Part shown: positions 43,359 to 51,402 of the stretch, piece by piece
Position numbering within the stretch: position 1 is the first letter of the stretch
How the letters are laid out: the number at the start of each line of letters is the position of its first letter
From: Alloalcanivorax marinus
Lineage (GTDB): Bacteria > Pseudomonadota > Gammaproteobacteria > Pseudomonadales > Alcanivoracaceae
Reading direction: 5' to 3'
Length of the DNA: 64,000 bases
NCBI RefSeq assembly: GCF_016906305.1
Contig: NZ_JADDOL010000006.1
Location: forward strand, 62,001-126,000
Translations under genes and position numbers: made by a program
The notes under the pieces: generated by a model
Database searches by the model: none
Seen by the model: the letters and a program-made list of their open reading frames with translations, nothing else
Told to the model about the DNA's origin: nothing

Positions 43359-46349
43359 ATGAGCGATCACAGCACCGAGACCGGCGTCGATGGTGGTTAC
43401 ATCGGCCGGTCCCAGACCCGTTTCGAGGATCAGGCCCTGCTGCGTGGCCTGGGCCGATACGCCGACGACCTGGCGACGCCGCCGGGCACCCTGCACGCCG
43501 CCGTCGTGCGCTCCCCCCATGCCCATGCCCGGGTGCTGTCCGTGGACGCCTCCGAAGCGCTCGCCCTCAAAGGCGTGCGCGCGGTGCTCACCGGCGAGGA
43601 CGTGAAGCGCTGGGCCCATCCGTTTCCGGTGGGGGTGCGCGGCGCGCCCATGGAGCACTGGTGCCTGGCGGTGGACAAGGTGCGCTATGTGGGCGAGCCG
43701 GTGTGCGTGGTGATCGCCGAGGACCGCTACCGGGCGGAGGACGCCCTGGAGCTGGTGCGCGTGCAGTACGAGCCGCTGAAGCCGGTGATTGATCCGGAAA
43801 AAGCCGCCGCCGAGGACGCGCCGGTGCTGCACGAGGCGGTGGGCGGCAACGTGGTCAACGAGCGCCACTTCCGCTACGGCGATCCGGAAAAAGCCTTCGA
43901 GGAGGCGGCACACCGGGTGTCCATCAAGGTGCGCTTTCCGCGCAACTCCTGCACCCCCATCGAATGCTATGTGGTGGTGGGCCAGTATCAGCCGGCCACC
44001 GGCGTGTACGACATCCTCTCCAATTTTCAGGGCCCCTATGCGCTGCATTCGGTGATGGCGCGGGCGCTGAACGTGACCAGCAACCGGCTGCGGCTGCGCA
44101 CGCCGCCGGATTCCGGTGGCAGCTTCGGCATCAAGCAGGGCGTGCTTACCTATGTGGTGCTGATGGGGCTGGCGGCGCGCAAGGCCGGCGCCCCGGTGAA
44201 ATGGGTGGAAGACCGGCTTGAGCATCTGCAGGCCTCCTCCAGCGCCACCAACCGGGTGGCGGACATGGAGGCGGCGGTGGACGCGGACGGCCGCGTCACC
44301 GCCCTGCGCTACGACCAGATCGACGACTGCGGCGGCTATTTGCGCGCGCCGGAGCCGGCCACCTTCTATCGCATGCACGGCAACCTGACCGGCGCCTACG
44401 GCATCCGCAACCTGGCGGTGCGCAACCGGGTGGTGCTCACCAACAAACTGCCCAGCGGCCTGAACCGGGGCTTCGGCGGCGGCCAGATGTACTTCGCCCT
44501 GGAGCGCCTGATGCACCAGGTGGCCCGGCAGCTGAACCTGGACCCGCTGGAAGTGATGCGCCGCAACCTGGTGCCGGCGGACGCCTTCCCCTACCGCACC
44601 GCCTCCGGGGCGCTGCTGGATTCCGGCAACTACGCCGACACCGTGGACCTGGCCCTGCGCGATGGCGGCTATCAGGAACTGATTCAACGCCGCGACCGGG
44701 CCCGCGCCGAGGGCAAACTGTACGGCGTGGGCCTGTGCGCGGTGGTGGAGCCGTCGATCTCCAATATGGGCTACATCACCACCGCCCTGACGCCGGAACA
44801 GCGCCGCAAGGCGGGGCCGAAGAACGGCGCGGTGAGCACCGCCACCATCGGCATCGATCCGCTCGGCGGCATCACCGTGCACGTGTCCTCCACACCCCAG
44901 GGCCAGGGCCACCAGACCGTGGCCGCCCAGGTAGTGGCCGAGGTGCTGGGCGTGGACCCGGCCAGCATCCTGGTCAATGTGGAGCTGGACACCGGCAAGG
45001 ACCCCTGGTCGATCGCCTCGGGCAACTATTCCAGCCGCTTCGCCGGCGCCGTGGCCGGCGCCGTGCACAAGGCGGCGCTGCAGGTGCGCGCGCGGCTGGC
45101 GAACATCGCGGCGACGATGTGGGAGGCCGACGCCGAGCGGGTGCGCTTCGCCGACGGCAAAGTTTTTATCGAGGACGGGCCGAGCCTGGGCTTCCATCGC
45201 GTCGCCGGCACCGCCCACTGGTCCCCCGCCCTGCTGCCGGACAATGAAAGCGGCGGCCTGCGCGAAACCGCGTTCTGGACGCCGCCGCAGCTGGAAGCGC
45301 CGGACGACGACGACCACATCAACAGCTCGCTGTGCCACGGCTTTATCTTCGATTACTGCGGCGTGGAGATCGACCGGGTCACCGGCGAGGTGCACATCGA
45401 CCGCTACGTGACCTGCCACGACGCCGGCCGCCTGCTGAACCCGATGCTGGTGGACGGCCAGATCCGCGGCGGCTTCACCCAGGCCCTGGGCGTGGCGCTG
45501 ATGGAAGAGTTCGCCTACGGCGAGGACGGCAGCTTCCTGTCCGGCACCCTGGCGGACTATCTACTGCCCACCGCCCCGGAAGCGGTGGAACCGCTGATCC
45601 TGCACACCGAAACGCCCTCCCCGTTCACCCCTCTGGGCGCCAAGGGCGTGGGCGAAGGCAACAACATGAGCACGCCGGTGTGCATCGCCAACGCGGTGGC
45701 CGACGCCCTGGGCCGCGACGACATTCAATTGCCGCTGACCCCGTCCCGGGTGCGCGGCCTGATCGGCATCGACGAGCCGCCGGCGCCGGAGGGGCTGGAG
45801 CCGTTGGCCGCGCCGCGCGCCGGCGGGCCTGCCCTGCAGGCGCGCGACTCGGTGGTGGTGCCGGCGTCGCCGCAAACCGTCTACGACACCGTGCTCGACC
45901 CGGAAACCCTGCGCGCCATCATTCCCGGCTGCCATGCCCTGGAGCTGGAAGGCGAAAACCAGTACCGCGCCGACGTCACCGTGGGCGTGGGCATGATCAA
46001 GGCGCGCTTCGCCGCCCGGGTCCGTCTCAGCGACCTGGACCCGCCCCACTCCCTGCGGCTGTCCGGCTCCGGCGATAGCGCCATGGGTTCCGCCTCCGGC
46101 AGCGCCCACGTGACACTGGTGGAACTGGACAACGGCCACACCCGCCTGGAGTACGTCTACGAAGTGGACGTGGGCGGCAAGATCGCGGCGGTGGGCGGCC
46201 GCATGCTGCAAAGCGCCTCGAAAATCATTATCGGCCAGGTGTTCAACCGGCTCGCCCAGCGCCTCACCGGCAAGCCGGTGGGCGGCGGCCTCTGGCAACG
46301 GCTGCGCGCGCTGATCGCGCGGCTGCTCGGCAAGGGAGACGCATCATGA
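43359..46349 (+). CDS. hmfA: Furoyl-CoA dehydrogenase-like molybdenum hydroxylase large subunit fused to a CoxG-type domain
   Basis: A 996-residue protein. Residues about 15-800 are a xanthine-oxidase-family molybdopterin subunit, with RSQTRFEDQALLRGLGRYADD, the molybdenum-site RGFGGGQMYFALERL, and the catalytic Glu in GAKGVGEGNNMS. It lacks the AYxCSFR loop of true CO dehydrogenase. Residues about 835-970 are an SRPBCC/CoxG-like domain (PASPQTVYDTVLDPETLRAIIPGCHALE). The following FAD, 2Fe-2S, CoA ligase and crotonase genes are in hmfABCDE order, so hydroxylation of 2-furoyl-CoA at C5 is the best guess. Confidence is high for the family and moderate for the substrate. Confidence 0.72.
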   Translation: MSDHSTETGVDGGYIGRSQTRFEDQALLRGLGRYADDLATPPGTLHAAVVRSPHAHARVLSVDASEALALKGVRAVLTGEDVKRWAHPFPVGVRGAPMEHWCLAVDKVRYVGEPVCVVIAEDRYRAEDALELVRVQYEPLKPVIDPEKAAAEDAPVLHEAVGGNVVNERHFRYGDPEKAFEEAAHRVSIKVRFPRNSCTPIECYVVVGQYQPATGVYDILSNFQGPYALHSVMARALNVTSNRLRLRTPPDSGGSFGIKQGVLTYVVLMGLAARKAGAPVKWVEDRLEHLQASSSATNRVADMEAAVDADGRVTALRYDQIDDCGGYLRAPEPATFYRMHGNLTGAYGIRNLAVRNRVVLTNKLPSGLNRGFGGGQMYFALERLMHQVARQLNLDPLEVMRRNLVPADAFPYRTASGALLDSGNYADTVDLALRDGGYQELIQRRDRARAEGKLYGVGLCAVVEPSISNMGYITTALTPEQRRKAGPKNGAVSTATIGIDPLGGITVHVSSTPQGQGHQTVAAQVVAEVLGVDPASILVNVELDTGKDPWSIASGNYSSRFAGAVAGAVHKAALQVRARLANIAATMWEADAERVRFADGKVFIEDGPSLGFHRVAGTAHWSPALLPDNESGGLRETAFWTPPQLEAPDDDDHINSSLCHGFIFDYCGVEIDRVTGEVHIDRYVTCHDAGRLLNPMLVDGQIRGGFTQALGVALMEEFAYGEDGSFLSGTLADYLLPTAPEAVEPLILHTETPSPFTPLGAKGVGEGNNMSTPVCIANAVADALGRDDIQLPLTPSRVRGLIGIDEPPAPEGLEPLAAPRAGGPALQARDSVVVPASPQTVYDTVLDPETLRAIIPGCHALELEGENQYRADVTVGVGMIKARFAARVRLSDLDPPHSLRLSGSGDSAMGSASGSAHVTLVELDNGHTRLEYVYEVDVGGKIAAVGGRMLQSASKIIIGQVFNRLAQRLTGKPVGGGLWQRLRALIARLLGKGDAS

Positions 46350-47173
46350 AGGCGGCCTCATTCGACTACGTCCGCGCTTCCAGCAAAAAGGAAGTGCTGC
46401 AACTGCTGCATGAGCACGGCGAGGACGCCCGTGTGCTGGCCGGCGGCCAGTCCCTGATGGCCACGCTCAACATGCGCCTGACCCAGCCGAAGGTGGTGAT
46501 CGACATCAACCGGGTGGACGAGCTGAACCGCATCCGCAACGAAAGCGGCCACCTGGCCGTGGGCGCGGCGGTGCGCCAGGTGCAGCTCACCGACCGCGCC
46601 GAGCTGGCCCGGGAGGTGCCGCTGCTGGCCCGGGCCCTGCCCTGGATCGGCCACTTTCAGACCCGCAATCGGGGCACCGTGTGCGGCTCCGTGGCCCACG
46701 CCGACCCCAGCGCGGAAATTCCGCTCTGCCTGGTAACCCTGGGCGGCACCGTGGTGCTGGAATCGCTCAAGGGCAAACGCCGGGAGGTGCCGGCGGCGGA
46801 CTTCTTCCAGGGACTGCTGACCACCGACCGCAAACCCGGGGAGCTGATCAGCGAGGTGCGGTTCCCCCTGGCGGAGGACGGCACCGACTACCGCTTCCAG
46901 GAAATCGCCATGCGCCACGGCGACTTTGCCCTGGTGGCCCTGGCCCTGTGCCTGCGCGCCGACGGCGCCCACCTGGGCGTGGGCGGCGTGGCCGACCGGC
47001 CGGTGGCGCAAACGCTGCCGCTGGGCGACGACTTGCCCGACGCCCTCAACACCCTGGCCTGGTCGCTGGGCGCCCAGGACGACGTTCATGCCTCCGCGGC
47101 CTACCGGCGCCAGCTGGTCCGCGAACTGGGCCAGCGACTGATCGAGGAGCCTTCCCATGCACGCCCCCGCTGA
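46346..47173 (+). CDS. hmfB: FAD-binding subunit of the molybdenum hydroxylase
   Basis: A 275-residue CoxM/FAD-binding subunit. The FAD signature is EDARVLAGGQSLMATLNMRL (about 27-46) and the second motif is TRNRGTVCGSVAHADPSAEIP (about 107-127). The C-terminal CO_deh_flav_C domain carries the usual GVGGVADRP. Its start overlaps the large-subunit stop by 4 bases and its end overlaps the 2Fe-2S gene by 17 bases. It transfers electrons from the Fe-S clusters to the acceptor. The symbol depends on the hmf assignment of the cluster. Confidence 0.75.
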   Translation: MKAASFDYVRASSKKEVLQLLHEHGEDARVLAGGQSLMATLNMRLTQPKVVIDINRVDELNRIRNESGHLAVGAAVRQVQLTDRAELAREVPLLARALPWIGHFQTRNRGTVCGSVAHADPSAEIPLCLVTLGGTVVLESLKGKRREVPAADFFQGLLTTDRKPGELISEVRFPLAEDGTDYRFQEIAMRHGDFALVALALCLRADGAHLGVGGVADRPVAQTLPLGDDLPDALNTLAWSLGAQDDVHASAAYRRQLVRELGQRLIEEPSHARPR

Positions 47174-47687
47174 ACAGCGCACTGAGATCGAACTGGAACT
47201 GAACGGCGAAACCCGCCACGGACGCGCCGAGCCGCGCACCCAGCTGTGCGACTTCCTGCGCCACGACCTGGGCGCCACCGGCGTGCACGTGGGCTGCGAG
47301 CACGGCGTGTGCGGCGCCTGCACGGTGCTGGTGGATGGCGTCGCCTCGCGCTCCTGCCTGATGCTCGCGGTGCAGGCGGACGGACGCCGCATCGACACCG
47401 TGGAATCCCTGGCCCGCGACGACGTGATGAACGACCTGCAGCAGGCCTTCAGCCGTCATCACGCCCTGCAATGTGGCTTCTGCACCAGCGGCATTCTGAT
47501 GTCCTGCGTGGAATTTCTGCAACGGGTGCCGGCCCCGGATGAAGCGCAGGTGCGCGACATGCTGTCCGGGCATCTGTGCCGTTGCACCGGCTACACCGGC
47601 ATCGTGCGCGCGGTGCTGGAGGTGGCCCGCCAACGCCAAAGCGGCGAATCACAACAAAATGCTTCGGAGAAACCCTACGATGTTTGA
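47157..47687 (+). CDS. hmfC: 2Fe-2S subunit of the molybdenum hydroxylase
   Basis: A 176-residue CoxS-type subunit binding two [2Fe-2S] clusters. The plant-ferredoxin-like N-terminal motif is GCEHGVCGACTVLVDG with the fourth Cys in RSCLML. The C-terminal cluster motif is QCGFCTSGILMS plus HLCRCTGYTGIVRA. All eight ligand Cys are present. The start overlaps the FAD subunit by 17 bases and the end overlaps the CoA ligase start by 8 bases, so the three subunits and the ligase are tightly coupled. Confidence 0.78.
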   Translation: MHAPAEQRTEIELELNGETRHGRAEPRTQLCDFLRHDLGATGVHVGCEHGVCGACTVLVDGVASRSCLMLAVQADGRRIDTVESLARDDVMNDLQQAFSRHHALQCGFCTSGILMSCVEFLQRVPAPDEAQVRDMLSGHLCRCTGYTGIVRAVLEVARQRQSGESQQNASEKPYDV

Positions 47688-49215
47688 TCTTGGACGCAGC
47701 TTTCTGGCCGCCGTGGAACGTCGCCCCCGGGCGACGGCGATCAGCGACGGCCCGCAACGCCTCAGTTACGAGGCCTGGTTCGATGTCATTCAGCGCGCCG
47801 CCCGGGGGCTCGAGGATCTGGGACTCGCCAAAGGGGACCATCTGGTGGCGGCGATGCAGAACCGCTGGCAGATGGCCACGCTGCACTGGGCCTGTCAGTT
47901 CAGCGGCATCGTCATGACCCCGCTCAACTGGCGCTGCACCGCCGAGGATCTGGCCTGGACCCTGGAAAACGCGGACGCCCGCGCCCTGGCCCACGACGAA
48001 TCGGTGCTGGAAGCGGTGCGCGCCATGGGCCGCCCGGCGGTGCCCTGCATCAGTGTCGGCGAAGCCGCGTTCCCCGAGGCCCTCGGCTTCGACGATCTGT
48101 GCGCCCGCGCGCCGGCCGGCACCCTACTGCGCGCCGGCCCGGAAGACTGGTCACTGATGCTGTACACCTCCGGCACCACCAGCCGGCCCAAGGGCGTGCC
48201 ACGCCGGCACCGCGCCGAGCGCGCCGCCGCCCTCGCCCATGTGGCGCAGAACCTGTACAGCCAGGAAGAATGCACGCTGGGCGTGATGCCGCTGTACCAC
48301 ACCATGGGGGTGCGTTCGCTGCTGTCCATGGCGCTGCTGGACGGCCACTTCGTGTGCGTGCCGCGCTTCGACGTGGAGGCCACCCTGGACGCCATCGAGC
48401 GCGAGCGCATCAGCAACCTCTACCTGGTGCCGACGCTCTATCACATGCTCATCGAAGACCCGGCCTTCAGTGCCGAGCGGGTGGCCAGCGTGCGCAAGAT
48501 CGGCTTCGCCGGGGCGCCCATGAGCGACGGCCTGATGCGCCGGGTGCAGGACGCCTTCCAGCCGGACCTGTTCGTCAACCACTACGGCAGTTCCGAGGTG
48601 TACACCTTCACCATCGATCAGGCCGCCAACCGCAAGCCCGGCTCCTCCGGCCGCAGCGCGCTCAACCAGCGCATCCGCGTGGTGCACCTGACCAGCGACT
48701 CCCCCGCCGAGGTGGCAGCGGCCGGCGAGGAAGGCCAGATCATCGCCGACCTGGCCAGCGACGAGGCGTTCGAGGGCTACTGGCGCCGTCCGGACGCGGA
48801 CGCCAAATCGATCCGCGAAGGCTGGTACTTCACCGGCGACACCGGCTTCTTCGACGAGGACGGCGACCTGTTCGTCACCGGCCGGGTGGACGACCTGATC
48901 ATCACCGGCGGCGAAAACGTGAGCCCGGCGGAGATCGAGAACGTGCTGTCCCTGCACCCCGCCGTGGAGGAAGTGGCGGTGGTGGGCCTGCCCGACGAGC
49001 AGTGGGGCAAGTTGATTACCGCCTTTATCAAGGTGCGGGAACCGATCACCGACGAGGTGCTCGACGCCCATTGCGTGAGCTCCGGGCTGGCCCGGTTCAA
49101 ACGCCCGCGCCGCTACGAATTCATTGACCAGATTCCCAAATCCCCGGTGGGCAAGATCCTGCGCCGCGTACTGGTGGCCGACTACAGCGATCCGCAACCG
49201 GCGGAACAGCCCTGA
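47680..49215 (+). CDS. hmfD: AMP-forming acyl-CoA synthetase (probable 2-furoate-CoA ligase)
   Basis: A 511-residue ANL-superfamily ligase. The ATP-binding P-loop is LMLYTSGTTSRPKGVPRRHR (about 160-180); the other core motifs are HYGSSEVYTFT, GWYFTGDTGFFDEDG, and the hinge GRVDDLIITGGENVSPAEIE; PKSPVGKILRR has the catalytic Lys. Length and order match CoA ligases of aromatic acids. The start at 47680 overlaps the preceding stop. In the hmf pathway this enzyme activates 2-furoate with CoA and ATP. Benzoate-like acids remain an alternative. Confidence 0.72.
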   Translation: MFDLGRSFLAAVERRPRATAISDGPQRLSYEAWFDVIQRAARGLEDLGLAKGDHLVAAMQNRWQMATLHWACQFSGIVMTPLNWRCTAEDLAWTLENADARALAHDESVLEAVRAMGRPAVPCISVGEAAFPEALGFDDLCARAPAGTLLRAGPEDWSLMLYTSGTTSRPKGVPRRHRAERAAALAHVAQNLYSQEECTLGVMPLYHTMGVRSLLSMALLDGHFVCVPRFDVEATLDAIERERISNLYLVPTLYHMLIEDPAFSAERVASVRKIGFAGAPMSDGLMRRVQDAFQPDLFVNHYGSSEVYTFTIDQAANRKPGSSGRSALNQRIRVVHLTSDSPAEVAAAGEEGQIIADLASDEAFEGYWRRPDADAKSIREGWYFTGDTGFFDEDGDLFVTGRVDDLIITGGENVSPAEIENVLSLHPAVEEVAVVGLPDEQWGKLITAFIKVREPITDEVLDAHCVSSGLARFKRPRRYEFIDQIPKSPVGKILRRVLVADYSDPQPAEQP

Positions 49216-49239
49216 ATGACCCAGAAAAGGAAAAACACG

Positions 49240-50043
49240 ATGAACGTGTCCGAGATTGAACAGTTTCTAAATACCGAGTTCGACGGCTTCAAGGTGGAAC
49301 TGCGCACCGACCAGGAGCGTGGCGACATCATCCTGGGCCGCCCGCCCTACAACGTGATCGCCATGAGCCAGCGGGAATACCTGCGCCAGGTGTTCGAGGC
49401 GCTGGACGCCCATCCCGGCGTGCGCGTCATCGTGCTGCGCGCCGAGGGCCAGCATTTCTCCAGCGGCGGCGACATCCGCGGCTTTCTGGAAGCCTCCCCG
49501 GAGCACGTCTCCAAACTGGCCTGGAACGTGGCCGCCGCCGAGCGCTGCAGCAAGCCGGTGATCGTCGCCAACCGGGGCTACACCTTCGGCGTCGGCTTCG
49601 AGCTGTCGCTGGCCTGTGATTTCCGCATCGCCTCGGAAACCGCCCGCTACGCCCTGCCGGAACAGAACCTGGGGCAGATCCCCGGCTCCGGCGGCTCCGC
49701 GCGCCTGCAGAAAATGATCGGCATCACCCGCACCAAGCACATGGTGATGCGCGCCAAGCGGGTCAGCGGCGAACAGGCCCTGGCCTGGGGCTTCGTCACC
49801 GAATGCGTGCCGGACGACGAGCTGGAGAGCGCCACCGATGCCCTGGTGGAAGAACTGCGCCGGTTCTCGCCGCTGGCCCAGCGCACCGCCAAGAAGCTGA
49901 TCAACGACAACGAGGACTCGCCGCTGAAGGTGGCCATCGAAATGGAAGGCCACTGTTACAGCCGCCTGCGCAGCTCCGCGGATTTCAAGGAAGGCGTGGA
50001 GGCGTTTCACGCCAAGCGTCCGGCGGTGTTCAAAGGCGAATAG
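49240..50043 (+). CDS. hmfE: Crotonase-fold enzyme (HmfE-like 2-oxoglutaroyl-CoA hydrolase candidate)
   Basis: A 267-residue enoyl-CoA hydratase-family protein. Oxyanion-hole segments are VIVLRAEGQHFSSGGDIRGF and NRGYTFGVGFELSLACDFRIA, and the acid residue region is YALPEQNLGQIPGSGGSARL. ATG at 49240 is preferred to 49216, because AAAAGGA lies ahead of it. In the hmf pathway a crotonase-fold protein hydrolyses 2-oxoglutaroyl-CoA to 2-oxoglutarate, feeding the TCA cycle. Crotonases are functionally diverse, so a hydratase role (as in ferulate degradation) is not excluded. Confidence 0.7.
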   Translation: MNVSEIEQFLNTEFDGFKVELRTDQERGDIILGRPPYNVIAMSQREYLRQVFEALDAHPGVRVIVLRAEGQHFSSGGDIRGFLEASPEHVSKLAWNVAAAERCSKPVIVANRGYTFGVGFELSLACDFRIASETARYALPEQNLGQIPGSGGSARLQKMIGITRTKHMVMRAKRVSGEQALAWGFVTECVPDDELESATDALVEELRRFSPLAQRTAKKLINDNEDSPLKVAIEMEGHCYSRLRSSADFKEGVEAFHAKRPAVFKGE

Positions 50044-50070
50044 GCCCGCGCCCCGCGCTCAACAGCGGCC

Positions 50071-50091
50071 CCGGCCGGTCTTCCCGGCCGG
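50071..50091. terminator. GC-rich hairpin after hmfE-like gene
   Basis: CCGGCCGG-TCTTC-CCGGCCGG, a perfect 8-base-pair stem with no T tract, 27 bases after the stop. Possible Rho-dependent or weak terminator that separates the enzyme block from the transport block. Confidence 0.4.
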
Positions 50092-50121
50092 CCCGGGCCG
50101 CGCCCGGTGGCTAACAACATT

Positions 50122-50146
50122 CGGTTGATAACACCCGGTTGATAAC
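50122..50146 (+). promoter_or_regulatory. Tandem direct repeat upstream of the benE-like gene
   Basis: CGGTTGATAAC occurs twice (50122-50132 and 50136-50146), 14 bases start to start, with a related CTAACAACATT before it. Probably a regulator binding site for the transport operon. Confidence 0.4.
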
Positions 50147-50163
50147 AAAAACGGAGGCTTAGC

Positions 50164-51402
50164 ATGCCCCACGAAGTGCCCGTCGATACCGGCGAGCGGA
50201 GCCGTCCGCCGCTGCGTGCCGCCTTCAACAGCCGCACCCTCAGCACCGGCGTGGTGGCCGCCCTGTTCGGCTGCACCGGTCCGGCGGTGATCGTCATGAA
50301 CGCCGCCGAGGCCGGCCGGTTATCCAACGCCCAGACCGTCGCCTGGCTGTTCGGCATCTATGTGCTGGGCGGTCTGATCAGCCTGTTCTTCGCGTTGCGC
50401 TATCGTCTCCCGATCAGCGGCGCCTACACCATTCCCGGCGCCGCCATCCTGGCCGCTTCGCTGCAAATGATCCCCTTCAACGAAGCCGTGGGCGCCTTTA
50501 TCGCCAGCGGGCTCCTGGTGCTGGCGCTGGGCTTCAGCGGCCTGATCGGCCGTCTGGCGCACTGGCTGCCGGTGCCCATCGTCATGGCGATGATCGCCGG
50601 CGCCCTGTTCCGCTTCGCCACCGGCGCGGTGGACTCGGTGGTGGCGGCGCCCTGGGTGGCCGGCATCGCCGCCCTGGCCTTCTTCCTCACCGGCCGCCTG
50701 ACGCGCGCGGTGCCGCCGGTGTTGGTGGCCGGCGTGGTGGGTCTGGGCATGGCGCTGTGGCTCGGCGAGCTGCAAACCGCCCAGGTGTCCCTGGAACTGG
50801 TGATGCCGGCCTTCACCGCGCCGGCGTTTTCCTGGCAGGCGTTCTTCGCCATTTCGGTGCCGCTCACCGCCCTGGTGATCGGCGCCGAGAACGCCCAGGC
50901 CATCGGCGTGCTGATGGCCGAGGGCTACCGCCCGCCGGTCAACGCCATGACCATCGCCAGCGGCGTCGGCGGCCTGCTGGCCGGCCTGTGCGGGGGCCAT
51001 AACGCCAATATAGCCGGCCCCATGACCGCCATCTGTTCCTCGGACCAGGCCGGCGAGGACCGCCGCCTGCGCTACGGCGCCTCGGTGGTCAACGGGGTGC
51101 TGTTCATCTTGTTCGGCCTGTTCGCGGGCTTCGCGGTACCCTTTATTCTGGCCCTGCCCAAGGCGCTGATCATGGTGATCGCCGGCCTGGCCATGATCGG
51201 CGTGCTGCTGGGCGCCTTTCAGCAGGCGTTTCGCAAGAACGGTCCCTGCCAGGTGGGCGCCTTCGTGGCGCTGACCGTGGCAATGAGCAAGTTTTCCCTG
51301 CTCGGGATCAGTTCGCCCTTCTGGGCGTTGCTGCTGGGCGTGGCCACCTCCGCCCTGCTCGGTGAACTCGGCGCCGCCCGGCGCCAGGAGGCACAGGCAT
51401 GA
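50164..51402 (+). CDS. BenE-family aromatic acid/H+ symporter
   Basis: A 412-residue inner-membrane protein with about 12 helices, typical of BenE. Conserved features are ALFGCTGPAVIVMNAAEAG near the N-terminus, LRYRLPISGAYTIPGAAIL, VPIVMAMIAGALF and AENAQAIGVLMAEGYRPPVN followed by GLCGGHNANIAGPM. It probably imports the acid substrate of the island. ACGGAGGCTTAGC is the ribosome-binding site. Its end overlaps the TRAP permease start by 4 bases, so it belongs to the same operon as that transporter. Confidence 0.85.
   Translation: MPHEVPVDTGERSRPPLRAAFNSRTLSTGVVAALFGCTGPAVIVMNAAEAGRLSNAQTVAWLFGIYVLGGLISLFFALRYRLPISGAYTIPGAAILAASLQMIPFNEAVGAFIASGLLVLALGFSGLIGRLAHWLPVPIVMAMIAGALFRFATGAVDSVVAAPWVAGIAALAFFLTGRLTRAVPPVLVAGVVGLGMALWLGELQTAQVSLELVMPAFTAPAFSWQAFFAISVPLTALVIGAENAQAIGVLMAEGYRPPVNAMTIASGVGGLLAGLCGGHNANIAGPMTAICSSDQAGEDRRLRYGASVVNGVLFILFGLFAGFAVPFILALPKALIMVIAGLAMIGVLLGAFQQAFRKNGPCQVGAFVALTVAMSKFSLLGISSPFWALLLGVATSALLGELGAARRQEAQA

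Noticed and set aside
43248-45419. 723-codon minus-strand open frame opposite the Mo large subunit
   Set aside because: His/Val/Gly-rich shadow translation; the plus strand carries a complete and conserved enzyme.
43359-47687. Aerobic carbon monoxide dehydrogenase (CoxMSL)
   Set aside because: The large subunit lacks the AYxCSFR loop and has a GFGGGQ region instead; the CoA ligase and crotonase that follow point to an acyl-CoA hydroxylase.
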